A DNA stretch of 64,000 nt from Montifringilla adamsi (GCA_017590115.1 JAGGNK010006559.1:4199642-4263641), one strand, 5' to 3'; counted from the first letter of the stretch, positions 10,973-25,400 are shown. Notes: generated by a model not told the origin, from the sequence alone. Numbers and translations are program-made.

Positions 10973-13900
10973 TTACCAATGTCTGTCAACCAACCTAAAG
11001 AAATTACATTATAAAACAAAATCTACACTGGCATCCATAGTAGGAATTCATAAAGAAGCAGAAAATAATAACTAAATATAGACTTAAATTATTATTTTAA
11101 GTGAGTGCTACTAATTGCTGTTCAACAGGTACACAGTTTCCCAAGGAAATTTTCTGGTATGCAAACAGCAGATGGCAGAAATTGCAATTACTGAGCTATA
11201 GTTGCAGGCTACTACCACTGATAGCCACAATTCTTATTTGTGTACGAATTCTTTCATGATCTTGATGGGGAATGGGAGAAGGCATACTCTAAAGGTATTG
11301 GGAAGAATTTTCTTTTTCCAGGGGAAATTTACCTCAGGAAGATACGTGAATATTCTTCCTCACTTGTGAAATTTCAGTCTCAACCATGAGTGTTGATTTC
11401 AGTCTTAATGTGTTAAGACTTTCACTCTTGAGTCCTGTTAGCTTCAGGCATACACTTTTGCCCACGTGCTTCCTGATGCCCCATGGTGTATTCTGCTTCC
11501 CCAATAAAACTAAAATATATGGGACACAGTCATGTCTCACTCAGCTCCTACAGATGGGCTGGCTGACTTTTGAACAGAGTATTTAAAAATTATAAGAAAT
11601 TTACTTAGAAGAAAGATTTACTGAAATAGCTACCTCATCTGCATTTTCTCATTTGTTTCTGTACACCTGAATGCAAACTGCACACACAGTTTGATTAGTC
11701 CTGCTGTGTACTTCTCAGGGCACTGTAATTGGTTCAGAAGCAAATCAGAGAGCTGCTTCTGAGGTGCACCTAAGCTCAGGAACCAAGTCCTTACACATTT
11801 TTAATGGGAAAAAAAAAAAAAACCACCAAAAAATCCAAAACCAAGAACAAACCAGCAGCATCACCCAGTGCTTTGACTCTCTATAGCAGTTTTCTCACAA
11901 TAAAAGAAAAAACTCAGAAGCTGATTTAGTGGTCAGCCCAAATGAAGTCAAATGAGAGCCAACAAGCATCCTCCCTTTCCTTCCCCCTCCTAGTGTGATC
12001 ACTTCAGAGGAACCTAAAAAGAAATCTCACACAGTGATGGAAACAGAGTGAAGGACTGCTATTTCCATTACAGTATTTGTATTTCTTTAAACACCAGTCT
12101 TGAAAATCTGAGCTTCCAGAAAAGGAAAGAAGTCTCATGCCTGCATAAATAGATAAACAAAGGAAGACATATACTCTTCTTCTTGCCTTGCAAGAGAAGA
12201 TAGGAACAAAAGACAGAAGTGTCCCCTGCAATAGCTACTTAAATGTCTTCATTTAAATAGAACCTGACACATCATTTTTAGCTGCTTAAGACAGTTGTCA
12301 AATTCCCTCTTCCACTGCAAACCACATTAAAAATCCTAGCAACCAAGAGCTGCCTGGAGTTTTGGGCTGTAATGGTAGGACTAAGCAACAAAGGAGGAAA
12401 GCAAAGGCAGACCATGTCTCTCACACACATATGTCCTGCCCCACACACACAGTTCAGACACCTCCATGTGTTCCACAGTGTGCTTTGCCATACAGTGCAG
12501 AACAGCAGACAAAAGATCAGAGCATCTGAAGTCGCTGCAAATCCACCCTCCCAATCCCCATGCAGGCAAGCAGATAAGCACATTGCTAGTCTCAGAACTG
12601 CTTCATGCAATTAACAGACCCACTTACAGTTTGGCTCTGAATTAATTTTCACTGTCCCTTATTAAGTCCTGGTATAAAAACTGGTTCAGAAGCTTTTTCC
12701 CCTCTCCTTTTACAAAGGACAAGATGGAAGTTACATTTATGTATAAAGACGAATACTTAGTATTTATTTTATTTATTTTAAAGCTACTTATGTACCTCAG
12801 ACCGAGTCAAATTTCTCAGTTCTCGTAGTTAGTGCTTAGATTAGGCTGGAGGAAGAACTGAATCTCTGCTGAGCTACCAAAGAACCACACATGCAGCCAT
12901 GCATCATGAATTCAATGCACCTTTTTCAGAATAATTTTTCTGATCTATTACACATTTACTCACATCACATTCAGAAACACTTCAGGAATCAGATTTTGTT
13001 CTCCCATCCTCCTGTGCACCTGAGTTGACGTAAGTCTTCACATGCACTTTTTTTTAAAAAATATCTGCTTTTAATTAAAAGGGTACCATATAAGATAAAT
13101 GAGAAAAACTATAGAAGAAAATGAGAATATTACAAAATGCAAATATATAATATAATACTATATGGAAGAGTTATTGTGATTAATAAAATGCAAGATAAGT
13201 GCAGCATTACACCTACTAACAACTAAATACAGAACCTAGCTAAATAAATTTACCTGTGGACAGCCATGACCTAGAAGCATTAAGTTCTTTATTGTATATT
13301 ATTACAATCTCTTATTAATGATTGTAATTATCATTACAATCTCACCTCCATGATTCCTACACACACACACACAAAAAAAAAAGTCAGAAACCATCCGCAG
13401 CCCCTTCTTGAGGAGTTTCTGTCTGGAATTGTTAACCAGGTTTGCTTTCCCTGAGGCAGTCTGTACTTGTCTTTTTATCAGCCTGCTCCTTCTGTTCATT
13501 ATTAACTGATAAATACCTCCCCCAAAAATACATTCATCCAGTTTTGGTCTGGAAACTGTTTTTCATATCTAAGACTGCAAATGTAATCTAAAGCATCTTT
13601 CCTCAATCCTCCATTAGCATGTTTTACTCACTTCAGCCAGAAAGCTGTGTGTCCATTTGCCTGTCTTACAGGTTCAAAACTTGTTGTTGTGGGTTGGTAT
13701 TTCTTGCCTTGAAGATATGCAGTAGTTCTAAAGAGATTATTTTTTTTAATTACTCCAATACCTCAATCTAGGATCCTATAATCATGCTGGGCCTCATCTG
13801 CTTTGCATCACTTGGCAATTTAAGTTGTGCAAGTTATATTAAGTGCTCAGAGATTTTCATACGAATGGCATGCACAACGTGTTCCAGCTTACTCACACTG

Positions 13901-14962
13901 AATCCACCAACTGCAATAGACTGTTAGAGTACTATTTTTTAATAGGTATTATACTCACAAATATCCCTTTGTAAAATGTGAAGTTGTTTGGTAATGCCAA
14001 AAAAGACTTACTGCTCTGTGCACCCTTATGTTCCAAGGCAGTTGAGAGCTCTTAGTGCTTCTGTAAGCTTCATGTTTCCAAGTCCAACAACCAGCTACCT
14101 AAAAATTTATTTAACTGTTATGACACACCATCACCTTGTCAGAGTCAGATAACATACAGCTCTGAAAATCCATTTACCCACCCCAGTTGTGCTCTACCCT
14201 TCTACTTCCTCATGTTTTTTTCTTATTCAATTCAGTATGTGTTCTACTGGGCAGGTAGCACCTACAGGTCAGGGCCTTCCAGCTGGTTCTGCCCATTGGT
14301 GTCTCAACCACTTTTATCTTCTCTTCAACCCCAAATTCTCCACAGCAGTCTCTACTGCTTCAGCTCAAAAGCCCCAGTGCCCTGCTGGGCTTTGTACAGG
14401 ACTTTAACGTGCTCCTTTAATGTCACAGAACTGGGTAATCTGTGCACATCGAAGAAAATAAAAAACCTGCTGTCATTCAAACAGAAAACAAAAGATATTA
14501 ATCATTTGGTATTATCACCACACAGCACGTGTGTGCTATGACTAAGACACGAGGGAGGAGAACCATATGCACCAAGCTGTTTGCAATGCAGACCTGAAGA
14601 GGTTTTCCAAATTAGGTCACGGATGACAAGAGAATCAATACAACACACACAGACCCCGATGCAGTATTTTCACGTTCCTCTTCTTAATGGAGATGAGGTG
14701 ATATGAGGACCTCTTGGGCACAATTTATGCAATATGGGGTTTCATAAGATTGAGGTAACACTGATAACATTGTGAAAAAAATAAAAAAAAAAAGAAAGAT
14801 TTTTGTGAAGTTTATTTCAGTTCAGGAACTGGAGCTGCTCAATTGCCTTACTGACCAGGTGTCAGTAAAGAATCAGTAAAATCTGTTTCCATCTATGTAC
14901 AGCTGATGTGTTGCCAATTTTTCTAGAAATAGACATTACTGAGGCTAGCTCTCTCTTCTTAC
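10973..14962. other. AT-rich non-coding block
   Basis: No gene is recognised. It contains an A run at about 11809-11822, an (AC)n-A microsatellite at about 13359-13382 and short A runs near 14775-14795. Open frames of up to 110 codons near 12278-12614 overlap on both strands without domains and look like chance. Confidence 0.5.
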
Positions 14963-14989
14963 CTTCCACTTGGATCCTTGCAATCTGCT
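14963..14989 (-). other. Possible 27-nt microexon (minus strand)
   Basis: On the minus strand, AGCAGATTGCAAGGATCCAA plus GTGGAAG (27 nt) is preceded by TTTTCTAACTTCAG, a plausible branch point, short pyrimidine tract and acceptor. It is followed by GTAAGAAG, so the donor reads AAG/GTAAGA, close to consensus. The length is a multiple of three, and one frame gives QIARIQVE with partial codons at both ends. Minus is also the strand on which the island at 50-52 kb has a good donor. I do not recognise the peptide, and short pairs of splice-like signals do arise by chance. It is listed as a candidate only. Confidence 0.2.
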
Positions 14990-16284
14990 CTGAAGTTAGA
15001 AAATATTCAAAAAATTCAGCTAGCATAGAAAGTAGGCAATATTTTAGAGGCAAACCATTTGGAAACAGCCATCTGTGCTCGATAATGGTTGGAAAATTTA
15101 GAAAAAAAAAAACTTTTACTTTTTTTCACTAGTTCCACTCTTTTTTACCCTTTCTACAGTGGACTTCTTTTCAGTATTAGTTGTGAAAAAAAGACAACTT
15201 TGCAGCCAGATTTTGTGTGATAGCCTACACCATACCAAGTCATCTGTATTGACCAGAGACCCTGGTATCCCTGAGCTACTTCAAGTCCCACCTTTTTCAG
15301 CTACCTCATCTCTTCTATCCTCACCTCCACTCTATTATCTCCCTTCTACTTATTTTTCACTCTTTGCTTCCCCCACCAAGACCACACAAGCAGCCAAGAA
15401 GTCAGTACGTTGGTTTAGGTGGGATGCAACTGCCAGCAAGGACACCTTCACCAAAAATCTGCTTCAGTAAGAAAACTTATTCTTTCCTTATTCTGATAGA
15501 GCTTGGATTTTCTGACTCTCAGAGAAAGGACAACCCTTCTTGCAGGTTTCTGAAGGAGATAACATTTAGTATTAGCTGGTTGCTTCTTATTTTAAATAAA
15601 CCCAGGTATGGTGATAGCAACGATGTCTTTACTAAGCAGCAGACCTTTTCTCTTCTTCACACAAGTACCGCATGCCTTCCTACATTTTCTTTAAGCTAAA
15701 ATGGCATTTCTATGGAGTAGATCACTTATTTCAGTTAAAGACAACTGACTATTAACAATTACACACAAAAAAAGGGAAAGTTCCTTGCATTTACAATTAA
15801 AGAAATTAAACTTACTTAATATAGGTGCTTGATTTACAAAAGTAAACAAGAATTTCTAAAATTCTAACTAAAAGTACATACATTTTTCATGGTAATGTCA
15901 TGTTGCTGGAAGCCTTTATTTTTCTATTCCTACCAGAAGCTTCCTACTAGAGATGGCTTAAGTAGCAAATATGTTATAACCTTCAAATAGTAAATATCCA
16001 TTTTGTTCCAAAAGATGATAAAATTACTCCTAAATTATACAATTTATATTGTTTCTTCCACTCCATTCTTCTGAAATATTTAAATAAACATTAGAAAATC
16101 CTATTTGTAGTACCAGTGGAAACTCAGAAAGCTGTTAGGTCAATGTATATACACTCTGTTCACTGACCTAAATTATAAGAGACTAACTTCAAAACCACTG
16201 ACTGAAAACTAATCTTAAACACTGAGTAAGTGTAACAGATCCTGTAACTATTCCTCTAGAAGAAATGCATTAGAGATGCACTAG
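14990..16284. other. Non-coding stretch with no recognised feature
   Basis: The sequence is AT-rich to mixed, with a C-rich, T-rich patch at about 15280-15370. The overlapping open frames at 15159-15699 have low-complexity composition and no domain. Confidence 0.5.
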
Positions 16285-16406
16285 AAAAAAAAAAGTCACC
16301 AAAAAACCCAATCAAAAAAACCCCAAAAAACAACCCAAACCCATCCCCCCCCCAAAAAAACAAAAAAAAACCCCAAAAACCCAACAAAAAAAAAAAAAAA
16401 AAAAAA
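16285..16406. repeat. A/C-rich low-complexity tract
   Basis: Positions 16296-16406 contain no G at all and consist of A runs separated by C runs, including C9 at 16345-16353 and a terminal A run of about 22. Read on the minus strand, GGGGGGGGGATGGGTTTGGG (16353 down to 16334) fits a canonical intramolecular G-quadruplex. The plus strand could form an i-motif. It is probably a degenerate simple repeat. Confidence 0.9.
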
Positions 16407-19400
16407 GGCAACCAAGCCAGAATCATTAGGTGTCACATTAACTCAGACATGAGTTTCTTTTTTGCAGGTCAGTAGCCCATGGCAGCTCCCCTCCAATTCC
16501 CTGTATTACTGAAGCACAAAACCAGCAACCTCAGAGTCCTCTGGCACACAGCAACACCACACAGTGGGTCAGCTCTCTCAGAGAAATGGGTTCTGTGGTT
16601 CAGCTTCCAGCCTGGTATTAAACAAATTCCTTCTGCTCTTTACCTGACACAGACACGCTTTGGCAAATAAAGAGGAAAAAGACCTGGCCCACTTGAATCC
16701 AAGGGTCCTTCTCCAAATGCTCACCTCCCAGCTGCATCCCACTACTTTGTGATGTCAAAAAGCAGCCTGTTGACCATAGGACACCCCACTGTTTCCAGAC
16801 ACCAGAAAACCATCAGCCTTCCTCCTTAAACCTAGACTGAGAAGATAGAGAGTACTTCAGCCACATATTGAAGTCTCAAGACAAAAAAAAAAAAAATTTT
16901 TGCTTCCTGTTCCCAGGTATGGATGAAATGGAGAAACTGTTTTTCAGGAGCTGAGTCTGGCCTTTTTCAGAAAAATTCCCTCTTGTCCCTTAATTCAGGT
17001 GAGCCATTATCTTGTACAACTGTAAAAGCATGGGCCTACCCAAAAGCAGGATCATAGGAGCAGGTGTGTCACATTCCTGACTCTGAAAAAAAATCAATTC
17101 AGTCCAGGTGCCTCCAGGTAGTCACCTTTGCTAGCTAAAGAAATCTGTAATTTCCTACCTTTGAGCTCCTTCAAATAATTTCTTTGATATGGTCATTTGC
17201 TCTACACTTAAGTCCTTTATCCTGCTAATTGCCATTCATCTCTTGGATTTTAAATGGCTTTCCTACCTGTGCAAAAAGTTGTATTTATTTTACATTGAAC
17301 ATTCCCAGACTACTTCAAGTATGCACAATATGGCAGGTCTGGATCTTCAGATAAAAATTAGCAAGTCATCCTGCCTGTAGCCTTGGATACAGTCCTTGCT
17401 TTAAGCCAAATTGGGGATGGCAACAACAGTCCACAGCGAATGCCTTTGGCATGATCCCACATGAAAGCAGCATGACCTTGGGAGGCTCAAAGAAGAAGGA
17501 GCAAGGTGGGGTGTTCTTCTCACAGCATGGCAATATATACATAGAAATCATCTACTCATCCTGCTCGGCTGCTGCAAATTAATGTAGTACCAATTTCCTC
17601 ACATTCCATTGCAGATAAATCTGGTTACCTTCCATGATTTTATTTGCAATATTATCAACATCTTAAAAATAATTGTGGTTTGAATACACACATTTTGCAC
17701 CAGTTCTGCTACTTTTCAGTCCTATCATGTATTCCTTCATTATATCAAAACTGATTAAAAAGAAAAAAGAAAGGCATGCCTAAAATAGTTTGTGGTTCAA
17801 CTCTCAGATAGACATGCATGAAACTAGCTGATATTTATGACACAGATCAGGAGTGACGGAGTGTCTATTTCTAACTTGTTTTTAAAGAATTCCACCTCTT
17901 CTAGAGAACTGTCCTCTTCCCTTTTGAGCATGGTTCTGTTTGTTCCTGCCTTACAGAACAGAGTACATCAAAGGAAAATAATAATATATTTTGGCAGCTA
18001 CAGCTAACAAAGAAAAAGCATCTACCTCAAGACTTGAGGACAGCAAACTAAGGTTAATTTCACCGTGTCTTAGCCAAGAAAACCTGCAGAGAGGTATACG
18101 TACAGTGAAAGCAAAGCTGGAAGCTTAGTCCACAAATTTCAATTACCAAAATTGTAATGAAAGAAAAACAGAGTTCAAAGGATGCTGTGGAATAGAAAGC
18201 GATTAGCCTTCAGTGACTCTTTTCAGTTTGAGAGTCCTCACAAACAAATTATAAAAATAAAGTATTTTCTCTCTCATGTCTTACTTAGCGGGGTATAAAA
18301 CCTATCAGGAGAGGTGATTGCCTCAAACTGCAAGGAAGTCTCTGCTTTGAGTGACAATGTAGCTCAAGAATTATTTCAGATACAGCAACTCAGGCCACTT
18401 CGAAGAACTTGCACAGAAGCAAAGCTGAAATCAGTGGGATGATCCACGTGGTCTGGTTTCCATCTGGTCTACAATGTATTTTAGCATTTAAATTGAGTCC
18501 TTCTACAGTGTCAATGCAGAGGGCTCAGACCTGGGGCTGAAACTCTTCAAAGCTCCACTCTCTGCAGCCACATGCCTTACTGCTTTGTATTTCAAGAACT
18601 AATGACAACATGCACACAATTAGACTGTCAGAAACATCCCCAACAGCTCAGAGGCAATCTCAGCATAGAGGATTTTGCTCTCTATGGACTGTCCTTTGCA
18701 CCTTTCAAACAAGTACCCAAAATCCTCAAACCTACTTTAGATTCAGAAATTATTCATTTCACTTCCCCATTTTTGTTGCTATTTTTATACCTGCACCTTC
18801 CTCTCAAAACAGAAAAAAAAAAAAATCAAATTAAGTAAATTCCTGTAAAGGGTAAGTAATATTTTAAACTGCATGACTGCATTTATACTCATAAATTGAG
18901 TGTCCACTGCCTAAAGAAGCAGAAAAAAATGTTTAACTTCAACAGCTATCCTAAACATGATTGAAAAGTGAATATGACTATTAAAATTATTATTCTCAGC
19001 AATAACCTTTTAGAGTAACTGAAGTAAGACTTATCTGAAGTCAGCAATATTTTTCCATGTATGAACCCAGAGGATTTCTTAAAATGCTGAGCACTTTTGC
19101 TAGCTCTTCTGAAATCAACATGCGTTCTGTTTGAACTGAAATACATTATTTGCCAGTGATCCTAATATAGAAAAAAAAAATATTGTTAAGTAAAATTGTA
19201 AAAGTAGTTACACTTATCTAGCTATTGGTAAATAATAAATAGCAGAAAATATTTTAGAACAGTGTAAAATCTGTATCTTTAACACCATACATCTCATGCA
19301 ACAACAAAGGTGGACCTTATTTAATTTTTACCTGAAAATTCATGCAAGACCACCTTACAAAGCTGAATATATAACAGATAAGACCTGCACAGTCTGGTTT

Positions 19401-22389
19401 AAACCGCAAACAACTGAAATAATTGAATCATCTCCTCACCAACTTAATGTGTACAAAACTTCAGTGCACAAACTGCAGTTATTTTGAACACTGCATGTGG
19501 GCACAAGCAATAACCACCTGTTAAAGCACTGATGCTCCTACACGACATTTCAAAATACATTTTCTCCTGTACTGCCAGTAGTTATTTTTGGCACACGCTC
19601 TTATTTTGTAAACCCTTCCTCCTCTACTACCTCCACTATTATTTTCACCTAGCATTTTCCTTCTGCTCTGAAACTACACTTTGAACACAGACAGAACCAA
19701 AATCCAGAGTCTTTCTGAGAATAAGAGGAATGCTGTGACCGCAGCTACAGCAATGCAAATCCAGGGTGTGGAGCTCCTATGAATTTGCCCAAAATGGGAG
19801 GTAAGAAATTGCTTAAGTCTGAACCAAAGGGACTACACTGATAGTCAGAACAATTGAAGAAGAGTCTAAACAAAATAAGATACAACAATCAATTTGCATT
19901 TAAAAGAACAGTGGTAATTTGCATTTTAAAAAAAACAATGATCAACATTTGGTAAACATCTTTTTGCAATGTAATTATGTTCAATTTCACTCAGGTAAAA
20001 AAGTTCCCCTTGAAACTATTTTCTTTACTAACAAGATTCTTAGGAAAAAAAATAATCAATTTTATAAAGTGTACTTAGAAAAATTTAAATAGGAAAAAAG
20101 ATCAGACCATTTGCCTTCATGTACAATTTGATCAGATAGCATGTAATAGAGGTGACAAAACCCTTTGAATTTTCCTCCACGACTTGAATTTCAGCTAATT
20201 TTCTTATGCAAATAAGGGCTAACTAGTTACTTTTAAAATTCCATCTCTTTTGACTACAAAAACTCTAAATAGATTATTCGTAGCTCTTGAGTTTAAGTAG
20301 TTTTGAGCATATTCTCATCTCAGTGCACAGACAGCTATGCATAAGCCTCTCATTAAGGATAAACCACCTCTCACTGAAATGAGAATATACCCCTAAGGGT
20401 TTCTGAATTAAATTCATGTTTCGTTATTCATCCAAATTATTTTACATTTTCATAGCACATTAAAATAGTCTCTGTAACTTCATGGTAAAGGCAGATATAC
20501 TCCTCATAATCTGCACTAGAATATGAAAACACACAAGGCTGTGCAGTCTTAGCACATCTGTTAAAAGTTGGTGGTTGGAAGATGCATTTGGCAAGACAGT
20601 TTTGCTAGGTGTCAAAACCTCTGTCAGTGCTCAAGAATTGTCTGCTATTTGTCAGGACTTTTCTGTTATTTTTTTAATACAGATTAGGGTACATTTTTTT
20701 CCAGTCAGAAGATAGGCAAGAAGTTCTGTTTGACAGAATAAATGGAATATCTGATAATCAGGCTAAAGGAAGACAGAAACAGTACATAAGCTCAGTTGAG
20801 CTCTCATTAATCCAAAGCTTGACTGTGTTTTGCAGCAGGGTCCAGCATATACCAAGAAATATATATGATCTAGATCCTGACCTTCACATCGATTTTTTTT
20901 TTCAAAGTATCCATGCATACAATTTGTCAGTTTGTGTTACATTGCTTCTTTACCTCTATCCACACATGACAGATATTTGTCTATCAGCCTTCAGCTATGA
21001 ACTCTAAACTCTTCAGTTTAAAGCTATTTCCCATTTTTTTTGTCTCACTCTCAACTCAATTGGAAACTATTTAACTGATCAACAAATCAAAACATGTCTG
21101 AAATGAAGACCTCACATACTTTTTTCACCCTTAAACCTTAATAATGAGCAAATAAAAATTACATAGATAGCAATGAAATGCAGGAGACATGAAAAAGAGC
21201 AAATTTTTTTGTGTTTTGAAAGCCCTTGTGCCTCTGAGGCTAATAGGAAGAGAGAAAAGTAATAATTTTAATGTTTGTCTTGGTGCTTATATTTTTTCCC
21301 TTCCCCATATTTCTACAATTCATATTATTGCTATAGTATCCATTAGGGAGAAATTTGCTGAACAACTTTTTCAGATGTGTCTAAGCAATTTATTTCTTTA
21401 AAACTTCCTCAGAAGTATTTTAAAACAAAGTCCTTTATATATTTATTTATTTATTTATTTATTTTCTTTTAACTGAATATTTAATATATCCTGGTTGGAA
21501 AAACAAGTCTATAAAGCAGTGGCCAGAACTTGATATTTAACTCAAACCAAATGTGAAAAGAATAAATTTGACTCCATGTGTAGATTAATATACATTCTTT
21601 TTTGGCTATGAAGGGCTTGGATCTATGGGTTGCCTAGGTCCACACTCACCTGGCATGTGACACTGTGCTGAACACCTCATGGCATGTTCCAAAAATCCTC
21701 ACTTCTCACACACATCAGCAGGAAACAAAGTCTCTCAACCCACAGGACAGGTCTTCCCAAAGCATAGCACTTTAGACTACTAACAGAACAGTCTCTTTCC
21801 AAAGATGATCTAAACCAATATTTTTCCTTTATCATGTGTTTTGGTTTAAAAAACCTACACGACTAACACAATTGTACAATTTCACAAATCCTTCATCTAC
21901 ACTGCTTCTCACTTTAAATGCTAGATGCTCCAAGATTTACTGAGATAGTTCATATAGCCAAACCCCTAGGTAAGAGGGAGAAAATGTTACTTGGAGGATA
22001 ATCAGATACCAATCTGGTTTAGAAGTCATTATCTTCTGTAATATTAACATTTATTTAAAAATTTGAAAATATTCATAAAGCAGGAAAACAGAATTTATAC
22101 TATACTGAAACAAACTTTCTGCCTTAAATTGTAGTAATTTGGACATTTCAAATTCAAACAAAATGACAAAAAAAGTTCTATGTGAGCATTCATTAATTGC
22201 AACTACATCTAAAAGTTTTACACAAATTTTAATAAAAAACCAAACATGCAAAGATAAAGCTCTATATGCCAGCAACACTTTATTACTCATATTAGCTTAC
22301 ACTTCATACTCATTATGAAATAGAAAAAAAACAAAGTAATATTGAACCCAGTGGCTTTCCTTGGTAACTAACTTTTTTTTTTTTTCTAG
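16407..22389. other. AT-rich non-coding block
   Basis: No gene is recognised in about 6 kb. It includes short A runs (16882-16895, 18815-18827) and the ATTT repeat listed separately. The frames at 16479-16670 and 18572-18838 have no recognisable domains. Confidence 0.5.
21439..21465. repeat. (ATTT)n microsatellite
   Basis: About six tandem ATTT units follow a short TATA run. This is an ordinary tetranucleotide microsatellite. Confidence 0.9.
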
Positions 22390-22459
22390 GACACAGTGAA
22401 AACAGTTTTTCAAAGTCAGAAAAAGGGATTTGGTTATATACCTTCTGTTAATTTAACAG
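22390..22459 (+). other. Possible 70-nt exon (plus strand)
   Basis: An acceptor of very good form precedes it: GTAACTAAC (branch-point-like), 13 T residues, then CTAG ending at 22389. Seventy bases later comes AACAG/GTAAAC, an acceptable donor, with the GT at 22460-22461. One frame is open through the segment and gives DTVKTVFQSQKKGFGYIPSV followed by NLT. The other two frames have stops. I do not recognise the peptide. No partner exon is evident and the local strand skew favours minus-strand transcription, so a pseudo-exon is more likely. Confidence 0.15.
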
Positions 22460-25400
22460 GTAAACCAGAAAAATCTCAGTGTTGGTATTTAATGCCTAAG
22501 ATAAAAATGACCAAACTTACCAGGACACACTCTCTCACTATTGATTTCAACATATTTTGCATAGAGAATGATTACATCCCTCATGGAGTTTCAGTAAGCA
22601 TTCCAGCACATTTTTTCAAGATATGCAGAGAATATTATTTATCAAACATGCTCACTCAGACAGGAACTTGGTTCTGGAACACAGTGAGTCAAAAGCCCTT
22701 AGATTCTCTCCAGAAACATTGAGCAGGCAGGACAAGGAGATGAGACGCACTTGTGCATCATGTCAGCAGTAACAGTGTGCACTGGACTAACATGACTCAG
22801 AAGGATGCATAACACACCAAAACCTTCCAGAGTTCATATTCTGTCAGGACAGTTACTCTGCTTCACTGGCTCACAGCTGCACAGCTGCAGAAAAATGCTC
22901 CTTTCCAACAGAAAATTTTCTGCCTTTGGTCTCAGCCCAGAGATTTCCCCACGTCTTTTCTCATCTGATTCCCTCCAGACACTTCTAAGCAGAAAACTAT
23001 TTTAAGCAGAAAATTAAAACATACAATGCAAAATATCTCCCAAATTCAAATTAGTTGGCTTCTAATATCGGGTGTTATCCAAAAGGCTTATTCTGACTCA
23101 CTTCTGCTGTTCACCAAGGTGTGAAAAATGCACAAATAGGAGCACTAAGGCAGCAAGGGAGCTGACAGCCACTAAAGACAACAGCAGTATCAGTCTCAGT
23201 GTCTTTGCTTCATCAATGGGAGGCTCTTAAAATGGAAGGCTACAGTACTGACTACTGTATTTACACATTATTATAAAAAAGTCAAGCAAATCTGCACCTC
23301 AGTAGCAGTGTTTAGAATTAGAGTAGTAACTAAAACAGATGTGAAAATGAGATGAGAAAAGACAGGCACTACTTTACCCACACAAGAAGTCTACTTTGAA
23401 ATCCCAAGGGGTAGGAGAAACATTTAATATGGCATAAAAACTTTAAGCAAAAGGGGGTCTCCAATGTCTATTTTACACTCACATTTCAGTGAGATCTATA
23501 GCTTTTCTGCCTGTGGATTAAGAAAAGTATAAATCACAATTCGAGCTTGCTGAGCACATGCTGTGCAGGCCAGATTCTTCTGGAACAAACAGACATTAAA
23601 ATACAAACCCCTGCATGCCACTCTGAAGTAAGAAAGTTAAGAATTCGGATCATCAAGATAAATTGACAATATTATGACTCCATAGCAAGATTAATGTAGT
23701 CATATAATCTGACATAATTCCTGTCTTCAGGACTGCTTTTAAAAGCCCTAGCAGCATTGTTAAATTAGATCTGTCTAACCTCTAAACTTTACAGCACAGG
23801 AGCTAATGAAGCTTTATATATTATGCTAATATAATCATATAAAGTGTGCATGCATTCTATTAAGTTAAAATTCCTGTAAGAATACACCTACAAATCAAAA
23901 GGAACTCTGGATATGAGATTTATATCAGAGATTGTTTATATTTTTCATACTGGCAAGTTGTCTAAACTCTGTGCCATCAAATGTGTTAAACTGAATTCTC
24001 CAAAGGAAGAAGCTGTGTTGGTACAGCTTTGGAAAGAATATCTAAAAATATATTAAGACCGTGAATGTTTCAGGCCCTTGGAGACTCTTAACATTTGTCA
24101 AAGTAGCCTTCATGTTTAACACCACTCCCAGGGTCAGCCAAACACATAATATGCAACTTCTCTCTGTCTACTATAACCAGACATGGACCCCTATATGACT
24201 AAATATTTCTTATAGTTCTTTGGTGCTAAAAAAATTCAATTATTAAGTTATGAACATGACCATGACAGCATAAATAATAATAAAGCATATGTAAATATGA
24301 ATTAAAGACATTGCTGCCCCCCAAATCATATACTTCTTTAGAATATGTTCTGAATCTCAAAAGCATACATGTTTTAGTTTGATGCATTTCATGTACCAGC
24401 TTTCACAGCATGTTCTTATTTCCACTGCATCAAGAATTTGCTCAAGGCTAATGGCTCCCAATGGAACTGACATTTTATTTGTATTTTTTCAGTAAGTTAC
24501 TGAAAATGATATTGTTGTGAAGGAATTACACAGTTTATGCTCTAAATGCTTGGAAAAAGAAATAGAAGTAAAATAGGACTGTATCTTCCATCTCTATTTT
24601 TTGTTTGTTTGTTTGATTGTATTCAATTATCTCATCTACTTCTCTTTTAGAAGCTTGCTTCAATTAGTGGACTGGACTACACTCCATACAGAAGCAGATT
24701 ATGTCCCACACAACTGAGCCATCCATACACATCTATTCATCAAGGAATGCAAGTGACAAGTGCAATGACCAGGGATGTGAAGGACAGCAAAGCAATTCTT
24801 TCCATCAGAATCAATGTTACAGAGGCAAGATGTGTGCAGGCTTTAAGCAAAAGACACCGTTTAAATGCATAGAGAAACATATGAGGAACAGAGGATGGAG
24901 AGGCAAGAGAAAGCACATTGGGATTGTCTGAAGGAAATGATAGCTTTTCAGAACAGACCTCCACCCTGAAATACCTCATCTCTTTCTCCTAGAACACTGA
25001 CCTTTCCATTCTTTACCTTCGGGTTTCAAGCAGCATCTTAATTGAAGTAAGGCAAGCAGTGATAATGACAATGATAAAAACGAAACTGTTCAGAAGTAAC
25101 GAGCACGAAAGCTCACAGTAACAGATTTACATCAGGTGCTTAGTTTCACAGAAGCAGCACCCAAGATTTTCAGGTGACTGATCTTATCTGAAAAGAGACC
25201 TACCAAAATACCAGCAATCCTAAATTGTATGTCCTTCTGAAGGCACACAATGCCTTTCTTATTAAGAAAGGTGAAAATTGCTTCTTAGCAAAAAATAAGA
25301 AGTCAGCAATGCCTGAGATAAGCTACCTCTGGCTCACTCCCTTGGAGGAGTATGGGATGGTATGGTCAGCTGTAGGTGCATGACTGAACTCAAATATACT

